From the NCBI RefSeq assembly GCF_024808815.1, contig NZ_JANUCS010000001.1:186001-250000 (forward strand): a stretch of DNA of 64,000 bases, written 5' to 3'. The position numbers and the translations under genes were made by a program. The DNA is from Methanosalsum natronophilum (GTDB lineage: Archaea > Halobacteriota > Methanosarcinia > Methanosarcinales > Methanosarcinaceae). Position 1 is the stretch's first letter. Each line of letters begins with the position of its first letter. Below are positions 53,198 through 63,301 of the stretch, in pieces. Under the pieces are notes generated by a model. The model was not told where the DNA came from and ran no database searches. It saw only the letters and a list, made by a program, of their open reading frames with translations.

Positions 53198-54649
53198 TCA
53201 GATCAAAAGCACATTCGCAGCTTCGGATGCCCAGTATATGAACGGTTCTGGCCAGATACCTATAACCAATACAGCCACAAGTGCAAGTATCATTGCAATT
53301 GCATATGGAGCAGGTTCTGTAATCCTACCACCTTCTGTAGGCATGAAGTACATGTACTTAATCACCCTAGCATAATAGAACAGTGATATTGCACTATTTA
53401 ATATTGCAATAACTGCAAGCCATACAAGTCCTGCCTCGATTGTCGAGGAGAATAACACGAACTTACTTACAAACCCAGCAGTTGCTGGTATTCCAGCCAA
53501 TGCGAGTAAGAATACCATTAGTGCGAATGCTGTAATTGGCATCCTCTTAGATAAGCCTCTAAAGTTATCTATATGGTCAGTATCACGTGCATCTTTGTTA
53601 CCTACCAATATCATAAATCCTACTATTGCCACTGCTATGAAAGCACCAGCTTTCATGAAAGCGTGTGACAGGATATATAATATACCACCTGCAAGAGCAG
53701 TTGGTGTAAGTACTACAAACGCCATTGAAATGTATCCTGCCTGTGCTACTGAAGAGTATGCTAACATTCTCTTAACACTATCCTGAGATAATGCTACCAC
53801 ATTACCCAATGTCATTGTAATAACTGCAAGTACTGCAAATATTGTCTGCCATTCAGCATTGAGTGCAATAAGTGCAACTATTATCACCTTAAAGGCAGCA
53901 ATGAATCCCATTTTCTTGGATGCACCTGCAAGGAGTGCAGATATCACCGAAGGTGCACCTTGATATGTATCAGGTGCCCACATATGGAATGGTACCAATG
54001 ACATCTTATAACCAAACCCAGCGATCAACATCACAATAGCTACAATCCCTATAGGATTATCTACAAGCAAATGTGCATTAGCTGCTATTCCTGGAATGTT
54101 AGTAGTACCGGTCATACCATATACATACGACATACCAAACAGCAAGAACGCAGATGAAACTGCACCTATAATGAAATACTTCATTGAAGCTTCAAGCACT
54201 TTAATGTTCTTCTTTTCAAACCCTACCAATGCATATGTAGCAAGTCCTGCAAGCTCGAATCCTAGGAACAGTGTGATCAAGTCGTTTGATGAAGAAACTA
54301 CCATCATACCTATGATCGCAAGAAGTAAAAGTGCAAAGAACTCTTCAGTGTTCCTATCCTCACTGACATATTTCACAGATGCTATTGAGACAAGTAATGC
54401 TACTGATAAGAACACGAGTTTGAATACCTGTGATAATGGATCTATCACCATTGTATCATAGAACATTGAAGCAGATGTCTTGGCTAGCATTATGCTCATT
54501 GTAAGAGCAATCGCCATTATAATTCCAGCAACTGAAATAAAACCTAATGCAACTTTATGTTCTGTCTTTAGATACAAACCTGCAACTAGCACTACAAGTG
54601 CAGTAACAGCTAGAATAATCTCAGGTGCTAATAGCAATATATCTTCCAT
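53198..54649 (-). CDS. fpoN: F420H2 dehydrogenase membrane subunit N
   Basis: The 483-residue NuoN-like antiporter subunit has about 14 transmembrane helices, the proton-path motif GFGYKMSLVPFHMWAPDTYQGAPS and the KKMGFIAAFK helix with a key lysine. ATG 54649 starts after the fpoM stop; a longer frame from 54682 would overlap fpoM. With L and M it pumps protons as electrons flow to methanophenazine. Confidence 0.95.
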   Translation of the reverse strand: MEDILLLAPEIILAVTALVVLVAGLYLKTEHKVALGFISVAGIIMAIALTMSIMLAKTSASMFYDTMVIDPLSQVFKLVFLSVALLVSIASVKYVSEDRNTEEFFALLLLAIIGMMVVSSSNDLITLFLGFELAGLATYALVGFEKKNIKVLEASMKYFIIGAVSSAFLLFGMSYVYGMTGTTNIPGIAANAHLLVDNPIGIVAIVMLIAGFGYKMSLVPFHMWAPDTYQGAPSVISALLAGASKKMGFIAAFKVIIVALIALNAEWQTIFAVLAVITMTLGNVVALSQDSVKRMLAYSSVAQAGYISMAFVVLTPTALAGGILYILSHAFMKAGAFIAVAIVGFMILVGNKDARDTDHIDNFRGLSKRMPITAFALMVFLLALAGIPATAGFVSKFVLFSSTIEAGLVWLAVIAILNSAISLFYYARVIKYMYFMPTEGGRITEPAPYAIAMILALVAVLVIGIWPEPFIYWASEAANVLLI

Positions 54650-54653
54650 ATCT

Positions 54654-56147
54654 TCACACCCCCGCCGTGGCCATAAGGCCAACTATCTGTTCTGCATTCG
54701 TTATTATCATATCCATTACCGGGCTTGGATTCAAACCAAAGTACAATGCCAACAAAGCGAATACCGCCATTGAAAACGTCTGTAAATTGGTAATATCCCT
54801 TATTTCGTTTCCAAGTTTTTCGTTATAGACCCCAAACATAGCCCTTTGTAAGGCCCAAAGGTGATAAGCTGCCGTGATAACAATTGCTATCAACGCAACT
54901 AAAACATAACCTGGCAGGGATATGTAGGAGAAGTTCAGTACAGTAAACTCAGCAATGAACCCACTAAATCCTGGTAGACCTAAATATGCCATGAAACCAG
55001 CTACCATAAGGAATGCTAGTTTAGGCATCTTTTGAGCTAGTCCTCCGAGCTCTGATATAAGTCTTGTACCAGTACTTGTCTGGATCGCACCTATTGCCAT
55101 AAACATCAAACATGTGATTATTCCATGTGAGAACATCTGGAACATTGCTCCGGATACTGAAAGGGGTATCAGTGCAACTGCCCCAAGTGTAACAAAGCCC
55201 ATATGGCTCACACTTGAAAATGCAATCATTCTCTTAATGTCATCCTGTGCAAGAGCCAAAAATGCCCCATATATTATACTCAATACACCAAGAGCTGCAA
55301 GAACTGTTATCATCAGGTCAGCACTGCCTGAGAATGGTAACATTGGTAAAATGAACCTGAACAAGGCATATGCACCCATCTTTGACATTATCGCAGCCAT
55401 TAATATAGTACCTGCAGTTGGTGCCTGGACATAAGCATGTGGTAACCAGCTATGGAACGGTACTGCTGGCATTTTCACAATAAATCCAATCAACAATGCA
55501 ATAAATATCATTGTTCTTGCAAGTTCTGATTCGAATAACTGATATTGTGAAAGTAGAGTGGGTATATCAAATGTAGTGATTCCTGCCTGGAAATAAGCTC
55601 CAAAGAACAATCCAAATATTCCAAGAAGCATTACGAGTGATGCCACGTGTGTATAAAGCAAGAACTTTATCGATGCATACGCTTTCTCGGGTCCGCCCCA
55701 CATGTTGATCATGAAGAACATTGGTATTATACTCAATTCCCAGAACACGTAGAACAAGAAAAAGTCCATTGCAGTAAACACTCCAATGACCCCTGCATAT
55801 GTTGCAAGTATCATTCCATAGAATTTACCTGGATTCTTTGATTCGTTCCATGAATAAAGGACTATCAATGGAATCACTATTGAAGTTAGCAGCACGAGTG
55901 GCATTGATATCCCATCTACTGCAACTGTGTACGAGACACCAATTGATGGTATCCATTCAAATGTGTCAACAAACTGTAGTGCAGCTGATTGACTATCAAA
56001 GTTGAAGAACATGTATAAGGATCCTACAAGTGTCACCACTGAAGTCACTAATGCTATGATCCTCGCATGTTCTTTTGTTTTTGTGAATATCGTAACTATA
56101 GCACCTATAAGTGCTATCAAGATCATGAGGGAAATTATCGGAATCAT
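54654..56147 (-). CDS. fpoM: F420H2 dehydrogenase membrane subunit M
   Basis: The 497-residue NuoM-like antiporter subunit has 14 hydrophobic helices. Proton-channel landmarks are the Glu in FYVFWELSIIPMFFMIN, KMPAVPFHSWLPHAYVQAPT and the loop lysine MSKMGAYALFRFILP. It follows fpoL with a one-base overlap (56147). Confidence 0.95.
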   Translation of the reverse strand: MIPIISLMILIALIGAIVTIFTKTKEHARIIALVTSVVTLVGSLYMFFNFDSQSAALQFVDTFEWIPSIGVSYTVAVDGISMPLVLLTSIVIPLIVLYSWNESKNPGKFYGMILATYAGVIGVFTAMDFFLFYVFWELSIIPMFFMINMWGGPEKAYASIKFLLYTHVASLVMLLGIFGLFFGAYFQAGITTFDIPTLLSQYQLFESELARTMIFIALLIGFIVKMPAVPFHSWLPHAYVQAPTAGTILMAAIMSKMGAYALFRFILPMLPFSGSADLMITVLAALGVLSIIYGAFLALAQDDIKRMIAFSSVSHMGFVTLGAVALIPLSVSGAMFQMFSHGIITCLMFMAIGAIQTSTGTRLISELGGLAQKMPKLAFLMVAGFMAYLGLPGFSGFIAEFTVLNFSYISLPGYVLVALIAIVITAAYHLWALQRAMFGVYNEKLGNEIRDITNLQTFSMAVFALLALYFGLNPSPVMDMIITNAEQIVGLMATAGV

Positions 56148-58162
56148 TAGATTACCTCCACGATCAATCTAAACAGTATGATCAACAGTCCTACCCCTGC
56201 TACTACAGCAGCAACATAGTTCTGGACCACACCTGTCTGTATCTTTCTCATAAAGTTACCAGCTGACATTGTAATTTTACCTATTCCATCTACTATAGTA
56301 TCAATGAACTTGCGGTCAAAGTAATCAGCTGAAAGACTGATCAATTCATAAACTATTCTTGTAGCAAGTAATTCAGTGAATATCTTGTGTTGATAATACC
56401 TGTTATACAAGAGCTTGTATACAGGATTCTCTCGAGATACCACTTTACTAACATCTATTACCTGTTTGTAGTACAGGAGATAAGATATCAATAGACCAGC
56501 CACTGCCACTATCACCGGCAACCATAGAATGAACAAGGGTTCAGGACCGTGTTCGAGTACAAGGTCATAGTTTCCAAGTGTTGCCAAATGTTCTATGTTC
56601 AAACTGATCACATTATTATCAAACGTACGTTCCATGAAAGCGATGAACGGTTTGAGTGTCAATGCACCAAATACTAGAGAGAACACTGCTAGTATCAATA
56701 ATGGAACTGTCATGATAGAAGGTGCTTCGTGTGCTTTTGCGTTATTCCTTGACTTCCCTGTAAATGTCATGAAGAACAAACGGAATATGTATATCGATGT
56801 TAACAATGCCGCAAGTATTGCGAAAATGTATGGTATCCAGTCATGTGAATATTCTCCAAACACGAACGCAGTTTCAATTATAGCATCTTTACTGAAGAAC
56901 CCACTAGTACCAATAGATGTACCAGGAATACCAAATCCAGCTAATGCAAGTGATGCTACTAACATGGTTCCCGCAGTTATTGGCATTGCTTTTAGCAATC
57001 CTCCCATCTGCCTCATATCCTGTGTACCTATGGCATGTATCACACTACCTGCACAAAGGAACAGTAAAGCTTTGAAGAATGCGTGATTGATCAAGTGGAA
57101 CATTGAAACACCTATTGCTTCAAGTCCTACTACTGCACCCATTCCAAGTCCAAGTACCATATAACCTAATTGACTTACTGTAGAGTATGCCAATACACGT
57201 TTAATATCGTTCATGACCAGACCCATAGTAGCTGCAAACAATGCAGTGAATCCACCAAGGTATGCTACAATTATCAAGGCATCTGGTGCAGAAAGGAACA
57301 TAGGGAATGTCCTGGCAACCAAGTATACACCTGCAGTCACCATTGTTGCTGCATGGATAAGTGCAGAAACTGTTGTTGGGCCTTCCATAGCATCAGGAAG
57401 CCACACATGTAATGGGAACTGTCCAGATTTACCAATTGCACCACCAAAGAACAGTAATGCAATTATGGTCAAGTGGCTCACTTCCATCCCTAATATAGTG
57501 GCATTCATTGCAGCCAGCGCATCGATATGATTGAACATTTCACTGAACTGTAATAGATACACACCTTCTGGAACCTCACCGTGGAAAGCTTGGAACAGAC
57601 TTGCAAACAGTATAATAATACCTGCAAGGAACATCACATCTCCAACACGTGTTGTCAGAAACGCTTTCTTAGCAGCTGCTGCTGCTGATGGTTTCTGGTA
57701 CCAGAACCCTATCAGTAGATATGAACAAAGACCTACAAGTTCCCAGAAAATGAACATCTGTAATATATTATCTGATAGAACCACACCAAGCATAGCAGCT
57801 GTGAACAATGACGTTTCAGCAAAGTATCTTGGTTTTGCGGGATCATGTTCCATGTAACCAATAGCATAAATGTGGATCAATAAACTCACAAAAGATACCA
57901 TGGTCAACATCACTGCAGCCAATGGATCGATCAGAATACCCAAATTGAATATTGCAAACCAGTGTACTGACTGATGTATGACCTGGTCAGGGTTCTGTAA
58001 TATATTGATAGTTATAAGTAATGATATAATGAAAGATGCACCAATTGCACCAATTGGAATCAATGCACCGCCAGAGTATAACCTCTTTCCAAAGAAAAGA
58101 GTGATAACAAAAGCAAGTGCTGGTAGAAGTGGTATTAGAAATGCGAAATCTCCTATATTCAT
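56147..58162 (-). CDS. fpoL: F420H2 dehydrogenase membrane subunit L
   Basis: The 671-residue NuoL-like protein has about 16 transmembrane helices, FIFWELVGLCSYLLIGFW, KSGQFPLHVWLPDAMEGPTTVSALIHAATMVTAG and the long lateral amphipathic C-terminal helix region typical of L subunits (about 540-610). ATG 58162 is chosen. The lateral helix couples the pumping subunits. Confidence 0.95.
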   Translation of the reverse strand: MNIGDFAFLIPLLPALAFVITLFFGKRLYSGGALIPIGAIGASFIISLLITINILQNPDQVIHQSVHWFAIFNLGILIDPLAAVMLTMVSFVSLLIHIYAIGYMEHDPAKPRYFAETSLFTAAMLGVVLSDNILQMFIFWELVGLCSYLLIGFWYQKPSAAAAAKKAFLTTRVGDVMFLAGIIILFASLFQAFHGEVPEGVYLLQFSEMFNHIDALAAMNATILGMEVSHLTIIALLFFGGAIGKSGQFPLHVWLPDAMEGPTTVSALIHAATMVTAGVYLVARTFPMFLSAPDALIIVAYLGGFTALFAATMGLVMNDIKRVLAYSTVSQLGYMVLGLGMGAVVGLEAIGVSMFHLINHAFFKALLFLCAGSVIHAIGTQDMRQMGGLLKAMPITAGTMLVASLALAGFGIPGTSIGTSGFFSKDAIIETAFVFGEYSHDWIPYIFAILAALLTSIYIFRLFFMTFTGKSRNNAKAHEAPSIMTVPLLILAVFSLVFGALTLKPFIAFMERTFDNNVISLNIEHLATLGNYDLVLEHGPEPLFILWLPVIVAVAGLLISYLLYYKQVIDVSKVVSRENPVYKLLYNRYYQHKIFTELLATRIVYELISLSADYFDRKFIDTIVDGIGKITMSAGNFMRKIQTGVVQNYVAAVVAGVGLLIILFRLIVEVI

Positions 58163-58164
58163 GG

Positions 58165-58467
58165 TTACCACCTCAGTATATTAATCTCATTGAGCTCGAT
58201 ATCATCTCTAATTCGATATATTGCTAACATTATAGCAAGCCCAATCGCTGCTTCTGCTGCAGCCAATGCAATCACGAACAAGGCAAACACCTGTCCTGTT
58301 ATATCATGACTATATGCAGAGAACGCTACAAGATTTATGATCGCTGCATTGAGCATCAGTTCTATACACATCATTAACCTGATACCGTTATTCAGTGTCA
58401 TCAGGCCATAGAGACCTATTGAGAAAATAATTGCTGATAAGATCAAATAATGTTCAAGTCCAATCAT
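58165..58467 (-). CDS. fpoK: F420H2 dehydrogenase membrane subunit K
   Basis: The 100-residue NuoK homologue has three transmembrane helices and conserved acidic residues in [15 protein letters not shown] and [16 protein letters not shown], the glutamates of the E-channel. Its ATG overlaps the stop of the fpoJ C-terminal half by four bases. Confidence 0.94.
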   Translation of the reverse strand: MIGLEHYLILSAIIFSIGLYGLMTLNNGIRLMMCIELMLNAAIINLVAFSAYSHDITGQVFALFVIALAAAEAAIGLAIMLAIYRIRDDIELNEINILRW

Positions 58468-58757
58468 TTGTCAACCTCCTTTCGTGCAAGATATATCGCA
58501 CCTATCAACGAGGCCAATAATACCAGTGCTAGAACCTCAAATGCAATCACGTGTTCTGTGAATAACATTAACCCGATCTTTTCAATATTACTTGGATCCG
58601 CAATATCTGCTAGAGGTTTATCCATTACAGGAAATGAAGTTCCTATTAGAGATACAACGACCACTGCCAAGAACAATAATGTAATCAATAAACTACCTGG
58701 GTTTGAAGGAAGTAGTTTTGATATGGATGCTAGCGCCTTACCTGGATCATCTAACAT
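58464..58757 (-). CDS. fpoJ: F420H2 dehydrogenase subunit J, C-terminal half
   Basis: This 97-residue protein has two transmembrane helices and [27 protein letters not shown], the C-terminal helices of NuoJ. It overlaps the N-terminal half by 11 bp. The split of NuoJ into two reading frames is known in Methanosarcina fpo operons, so I regard it as natural rather than as a frameshift. ATG 58757 is preferred to GTG 58766. Confidence 0.87.
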   Translation of the reverse strand: MLDDPGKALASISKLLPSNPGSLLITLLFLAVVVVSLIGTSFPVMDKPLADIADPSNIEKIGLMLFTEHVIAFEVLALVLLASLIGAIYLARKEVDK

Positions 58758-59019
58758 CGTTATCACTTCCGATTTCTTTTTTAGTCAACATTATAGCGAA
58801 CAGGATCAATACACCAATTGCACCTACATATACCAGTACTTGTATGATACCAAGGAAATAGGCATTCAATACCATATACAAACCTGCTACACTGAACAGG
58901 GACAATATGAGGGATAATCCTGCACGCACTATATTCTCTGCTTTGATCACAAAGATAGAAGAAACGATCAAAATAATTGCAAATATTGCAAATGCTATTA
59001 ATTCTCCAAAAACGTACAT
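58747..59019 (-). CDS. fpoJ: F420H2 dehydrogenase subunit J, N-terminal half
   Basis: The 90-residue protein has three transmembrane helices, with LSLFSVAGLYMVLNAYFLGIIQVLVYVGAIGVLILFAIML being the pi-bulge helix and following segment of NuoJ. It starts at ATG 59019 after GAGGGTG, one base past the fpoI stop. The frame then ends in a charged tail ([12 protein letters not shown]), while the C-terminal helices are encoded by the overlapping gene. Confidence 0.88.
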   Translation of the reverse strand: MYVFGELIAFAIFAIILIVSSIFVIKAENIVRAGLSLILSLFSVAGLYMVLNAYFLGIIQVLVYVGAIGVLILFAIMLTKKEIGSDNDVR

Positions 59020-59020
59020 T

Positions 59021-59437
59021 TTACTGTTCACCCTCCTCATCTTCAACAATGACGACCTCACGTGCCAAAATATCAGGCGTGCATAAAAGGTCCTCATGTT
59101 GCCACGTTACAATTCCTTTTGCACAGACCTTAGTACTTGAAAGAGCTTCTTTTGGGCACTGATCAATACATAGACCACAGAACATACAATGTCCAATATC
59201 TATCTCAGGGAACCATCTCTGTTTTTTACTGTCTTTATTGATCCTAGCCCTAACGACTCTAATTGCTTCATTCGGGCATGTATTAGCACAAATACCGCAA
59301 CCAATACATGCCTCTTTATCAAGTTTTTGTAGTCCCTTGAACCTATCAGACATCTCTGTATCATGTTCGGGATATATTCGAGTCACAGGGGACTTATAGA
59401 AGTTCCTAACAGAAACTAATAGATTTTTCAATACCAT
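59021..59437 (-). CDS. fpoI: F420H2 dehydrogenase iron-sulfur subunit I
   Basis: The 138-residue NuoI-like subunit binds two [4Fe-4S] clusters through CIGCGICANTCPNEAI and CMFCGLCIDQCPKEAL. It wires electrons from the F420H2-oxidising FpoF, encoded elsewhere, to FpoB. GGAGTG lies seven bases before its ATG. Confidence 0.96.
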   Translation of the reverse strand: MVLKNLLVSVRNFYKSPVTRIYPEHDTEMSDRFKGLQKLDKEACIGCGICANTCPNEAIRVVRARINKDSKKQRWFPEIDIGHCMFCGLCIDQCPKEALSSTKVCAKGIVTWQHEDLLCTPDILAREVVIVEDEEGEQ

Positions 59438-59443
59438 ACTAAT

Positions 59444-60487
59444 TCACACTCCCATATACAGAGTAAATGCTATAACCCACACAAGATTCAATACTGAGAG
59501 GGGAAACAGCTTTTTCCAGCTCAGGTCAACTACCTGATCTATCCTAAACCTTGGAACAGCCCATCGGAACATAAGTATGAATATCATCACAACTGCAGCT
59601 TTACCTAACAATACTGCTGTAGGTACAATAAATCCTAGAACTGGATTCGCTGTCAGTGCACCTGGAATGAATCCTGGTATGTTCCAACCACCCAGGAACA
59701 ATAGACTTATTAAGAACGATCCGAGCACTACATGCATATATTCTGCAAAGAACCCGAGCCCAAACCTCATTCCACTATATTCAGTCACCCAACCGGCAAC
59801 CAGTTCTTCCTCGGCTTCGGTCTGATCGAAAGGCAATCGTCCCATTTCCGACATGGAAGCTACAAAGAATACAATAAAACCAATCGGTTGAAGCACAATG
59901 TACCAAATAGGGTCTTGGATTTTCACAATCTCGATTATATCAAGACTGTTCGCCATAATTGCAACACTGATAACACTTATTATCAAAGGTACCTCGTATC
60001 CTACCATTCGTGCAAAGTTCCTGAATGCACCAATGAGTGAATATTTATTATTAGAACCATAAGCTGCCATGAATATACCTACTAAAGATATAGATGACAT
60101 TGCCTGAATGTATAGAAGACTTATATCCATTTCAGCTGCAACTATTGGATATACGGTATCATTGATCACAACCGCACCAAAAGGTATGGCTGCCAACATT
60201 AGAAAAACTGAACCAAGCATCACCATAGGAGCTGCAACGAACAGTACCCTATCGGCCTTTATTGGAATAATATCCTCTTTTGTGAACAACTTAATAGCAT
60301 CGGCAACAAGTTGTAATACACCAAACTTACCTACCCTGTTAGGCCCGATCCTATGCTGAATATCACCAGCTATCTTTCGTTCCATCCACACAGCTATCAT
60401 TCCAAAAAGGAATATCAAGCCAACAAACACAAGACCGATCAAACTTCGAAACCAGGGATTATTATAAATTTCTACAAAATCCACCAT
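59444..60487 (-). CDS. fpoH: F420H2 dehydrogenase membrane subunit H
   Basis: The 347-residue NuoH-like protein has eight transmembrane helices and ERKIAGDIQHRIGPNRVGKFG, QTEAEEELVAGWVTEYSGMRFG and the terminal RIDQVVDLSWKKLFPLS, lining the methanophenazine site. Of three starts (GTG 60496, ATG 60490, ATG 60487), the last has the best spacing from AGGTGA, which also contains the fpoD stop. Confidence 0.95.
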   Translation of the reverse strand: MVDFVEIYNNPWFRSLIGLVFVGLIFLFGMIAVWMERKIAGDIQHRIGPNRVGKFGVLQLVADAIKLFTKEDIIPIKADRVLFVAAPMVMLGSVFLMLAAIPFGAVVINDTVYPIVAAEMDISLLYIQAMSSISLVGIFMAAYGSNNKYSLIGAFRNFARMVGYEVPLIISVISVAIMANSLDIIEIVKIQDPIWYIVLQPIGFIVFFVASMSEMGRLPFDQTEAEEELVAGWVTEYSGMRFGLGFFAEYMHVVLGSFLISLLFLGGWNIPGFIPGALTANPVLGFIVPTAVLLGKAAVVMIFILMFRWAVPRFRIDQVVDLSWKKLFPLSVLNLVWVIAFTLYMGV

Positions 60488-60492
60488 CATGC

Positions 60493-61617
60493 TCACCTAT
60501 CCACTTCACTGGTACAACCATCCATACTACCAGCAATCGCAGTCACATCAGCTATCGATTCTCCACGAATCAATGGAGGTAATGCTTGCATTGTAGGGAA
60601 CACTGGCCCTCTCACTTTCACACGATGAGGTTTATCTGAACCATCTGAGACCATGTACATACCCATCTCACCTCTAGGATCTTCTACTCTAAAGAAAACC
60701 TCACCTTGTGGTACTCTCATCACTGGTGTCCTCTTGCTATAAGGTGTACCTTCTGGGAACAGTGGACCTTTAGGAAGCTGGTCAAGTGCCTGTTCTATTA
60801 TATACATACTTTCTCTGATCTCATCGATACGAACCTTGATCCTAGCAAAGATATCACCCTCTTTCTGAGTACATACATTGAAATCGAGTTCATCATAGAC
60901 AAGATATGGTTCATTTCGTCTAATATCAAAAGGAACACCTGTAGCACGAAGTGCAGGTCCTGCAACACCATATTCTTTTGCAATCTCTGGGGTAAGTACT
61001 CCTACACCAACTGACCTCTCTTTAAATACAGTATCACTTTTAAGCAAACCCTCATATTCATCACAGGCTTTTCTCACACTTTTAAACACTTCATCACATT
61101 TTTCCTCAAAGCCTTCAGGAATATCGCCTCGCACACCACCGAACCTAAGATAGGAATGTGTGATCCGTGCACCTGTTAACATCTCTATTAATGTAAGCAC
61201 ATCTTCTCTATCCTTAATAGTGAACATGAACATGGAAGAATAACCAATAAAGTGTCCAAACTCTCCAAATCCAAGTAAATGACTCTGCATCCTGGAGAGT
61301 TCCTCAGCGATCACACGAATATATTTCGATCTTGGTGTGGGTTCAATACCTGCAAGACGTTCAACACATCCACAGAAAACTTCTTCGTTGGAAAGTGCAG
61401 CAAGATAACACATCCTATCAACTATCGTGATTCCTTGAAGGTATGTCTTGCTTTCAAGTATCTTTTCAATCCCTTTATGGATATACCCGACCTCTACATC
61501 AAGATCCACTACGGATTCACCATGCAACTTGACATTGAGCCTGTAAGGACCCGGTTGCATTGGATGTTGTGGACCTATATGAACTATCATTTCAGAAGGA
61601 CTTGTTTTATCAAACAT
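60493..61617 (-). CDS. fpoD: F420H2 dehydrogenase subunit D
   Basis: The 374-residue NuoD-like (49-kDa) subunit begins near MIVHIGPQHPMQPGPYRL, retains VGYIHKGIEKILESKTYLQG and ARITHSYLRFGGVRGD, and ends with SIADVTAIAGSMDGCTSEVDR. It forms the peripheral part of the electron-acceptor cavity. GGAGTAG is five bases before ATG 61617; an upstream GTG overlapping fpoC is less likely. Confidence 0.96.
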   Translation of the reverse strand: MFDKTSPSEMIVHIGPQHPMQPGPYRLNVKLHGESVVDLDVEVGYIHKGIEKILESKTYLQGITIVDRMCYLAALSNEEVFCGCVERLAGIEPTPRSKYIRVIAEELSRMQSHLLGFGEFGHFIGYSSMFMFTIKDREDVLTLIEMLTGARITHSYLRFGGVRGDIPEGFEEKCDEVFKSVRKACDEYEGLLKSDTVFKERSVGVGVLTPEIAKEYGVAGPALRATGVPFDIRRNEPYLVYDELDFNVCTQKEGDIFARIKVRIDEIRESMYIIEQALDQLPKGPLFPEGTPYSKRTPVMRVPQGEVFFRVEDPRGEMGMYMVSDGSDKPHRVKVRGPVFPTMQALPPLIRGESIADVTAIAGSMDGCTSEVDR

Positions 61618-61634
61618 TTCTACTCCTTGCCTCC

Positions 61635-62111
61635 TCACACCAGGTTCTTAGCAGTGTTCTGAGGGAACCCTTCATAATCTTTCCTCAACGGCCATTCGCC
61701 AAGCATCTCTTCTGGTAAAACGAGGTGCCTTAAATCTGGATGGTTGATATACTTGACCCCAAACAATTCATAGTTCTCTCGCTCATACCAGTTAGCATTC
61801 CAATAAACTTCAACAATAGACTCTATCTCAGGATTATCTCGAGGAAGGATCGCTTTTAATGTCAATACGACCGGATGAATATATGATGCGATATGGTATA
61901 CGTTCTCCAACTCATCCCTATCAATATAATCTACAACCGATTCACATGACAAATGGTCAAATTGTAGGTTATCTTTCAGGTATTTGCAGACATTAACCAC
62001 ATCTGATGCTGATACGTATGCAGATATCCTTATATCAGAGTCTATTAAGGTATTAGATATTGAATCTGGAAATTCAGTACTAATAGAATCAATAATTTTT
62101 TTTGCGTCCAT
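61635..62111 (-). CDS. fpoC: F420H2 dehydrogenase subunit C
   Basis: The 158-residue NuoC-like (30-kDa) subunit has a central YWNANWYERENYELFGVKYINHPDLRHLVLPEE and ends with WPLRKDYEGFPQ, the family signature. It is a structural part of the connecting module and is separate from FpoD, not fused as in some bacteria. Confidence 0.95.
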   Translation of the reverse strand: MDAKKIIDSISTEFPDSISNTLIDSDIRISAYVSASDVVNVCKYLKDNLQFDHLSCESVVDYIDRDELENVYHIASYIHPVVLTLKAILPRDNPEIESIVEVYWNANWYERENYELFGVKYINHPDLRHLVLPEEMLGEWPLRKDYEGFPQNTAKNLV

Positions 62112-62120
62112 TATATAACC

Positions 62121-62681
62121 TCAATATTCACTGCCTTTATCTTTCTTTGCCTCTATTTTCTTTTGAAGCTGAATAAATCCTTCAAGTAACGCTTCTGGTC
62201 TTGGTGGACAACCAGGTATGTACACATCTATCGGGAATATCTCCTCAATGTTTTGTACAGTACTATACGATTGGTAAAAAGGACCACCACTAATAGAACA
62301 ATCACCCATCGCCAAGATCCATTTCGGTGAAGCCATCTGATCCCACAGTTTCTTAAGTGCAGGTAAGTATTTCTTGGTTACATAACCACTGATAACCATT
62401 ACATCAGCTTGTCTTGGCGAGTTCCTTGGAATTATACCAAACCTATCAGTATCATAATGAGCACATCCTGTAGCTATCATTTCCACACCACAGCAACCCA
62501 TAGGTTGTGTCATGAACCAAAGTGAGTTCTTTCGACCCCAATTAATGAAATCCTGTGCTGGTGTCTTCTTTAAAAAATCACTTATTGCATTGGAAGTTGT
62601 TGTCATAACTCCAGGTATACTCTCTGGACTTTGCGCTTTTCTCAAATCCACTTTTTTTTCTTTCTGATTCACTTCTCCCAT
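62121..62681 (-). CDS. fpoB: F420H2 dehydrogenase subunit B
   Basis: The 186-residue NuoB-like subunit carries the N2-type [4Fe-4S] ligands: the tandem cysteines in PMGCCGVEMIA, the one in MGDCSISGGPF and that in PGCPPRPEALLEG. It hands electrons to methanophenazine. ATG 62681 follows AAAGGAGGGG; it overlaps fpoA by 13 bp. Confidence 0.95.
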   Translation of the reverse strand: MGEVNQKEKKVDLRKAQSPESIPGVMTTTSNAISDFLKKTPAQDFINWGRKNSLWFMTQPMGCCGVEMIATGCAHYDTDRFGIIPRNSPRQADVMVISGYVTKKYLPALKKLWDQMASPKWILAMGDCSISGGPFYQSYSTVQNIEEIFPIDVYIPGCPPRPEALLEGFIQLQKKIEAKKDKGSEY

Positions 62682-63043
62682 TGAAGCCCCTCCTTTTTCC
62701 ATAGGTAAACGAATCCAAATAGGAGAACTGTTATGAAGATGAGCAGTTCAATCGTCAAAAGTGCAGCTATATCATAGCCTACAAAAACGACAGACCAGGG
62801 GAACATAAAAAGTACTGCTACGTCAAAAATAACAAAAGATATCGCATATAGATAATATTCGACTTTGAACTGTATCCTTGCTTCACCTGTAGGATCCGAC
62901 CCAGATTCATAGGTATCGAACTTTGTTTCACCCGAACTACGGGGACTCAAGACATTCACGATGAACATCGTTATAAAAGGCATAATTATTGCCACTACTA
63001 AAATGATGGCAACTGGGATGTAACTATCAATTATTCCTGCCAT
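62669..63043 (-). CDS. fpoA: F420H2 dehydrogenase membrane subunit A
   Basis: The 124-residue NuoA-like protein has three transmembrane helices and the loop FDTYESGSDPTGEARIQFKVEYYLYAISFVIFDVAVLFMFPW, with the conserved Cys of bacterial NuoA replaced by Ser. It is the first gene of the operon and is preceded by AGGTGA seven bases upstream. Confidence 0.95.
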   Translation of the reverse strand: MAGIIDSYIPVAIILVVAIIMPFITMFIVNVLSPRSSGETKFDTYESGSDPTGEARIQFKVEYYLYAISFVIFDVAVLFMFPWSVVFVGYDIAALLTIELLIFITVLLFGFVYLWKKEGLQWEK

Positions 63044-63059
63044 TATATATCACCTGATG

Positions 63060-63100
63060 ATATGAATCGTAGAATAGCTATTTCTATATAACTATTTCCA
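63060..63100 (-). promoter_or_regulatory. candidate fpo operon promoter
   Basis: On the minus strand, AGTTATATAG around 63082-63093 is a TATA-like box about 45 bp upstream of fpoA, preceded by the purine-rich GGAAATA as possible BRE. Transcription would then start near 63060, giving a short leader. The assignment is by position only. Confidence 0.45.
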
Positions 63101-63301
63101 AATTATAAGATTAAATACACAGATTATGATAAAATTCAATTTATTTGAAATTAGCTACTTTCAGTTAACAAATATCAATAAATTACATAAATAATAAAAT
63201 TAATCTCAAGTTTTCTGTTAGAATGAACTATAATATGTTCAGTTGCATCTTCGATAACAAATATATATGAGTTAAAATATTAACCATGTTAAAATAGTAT
63301 A

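Noticed and set aside
56595-57086. 163-codon plus-strand ORF opposite fpoL
   Set aside because: Antisense shadow of a clear NuoL-type gene.
58464-59019. Frameshift in fpoJ
   Set aside because: The two overlapping frames have their own start codons and SD sites, and a split NuoJ is known in related fpo operons.
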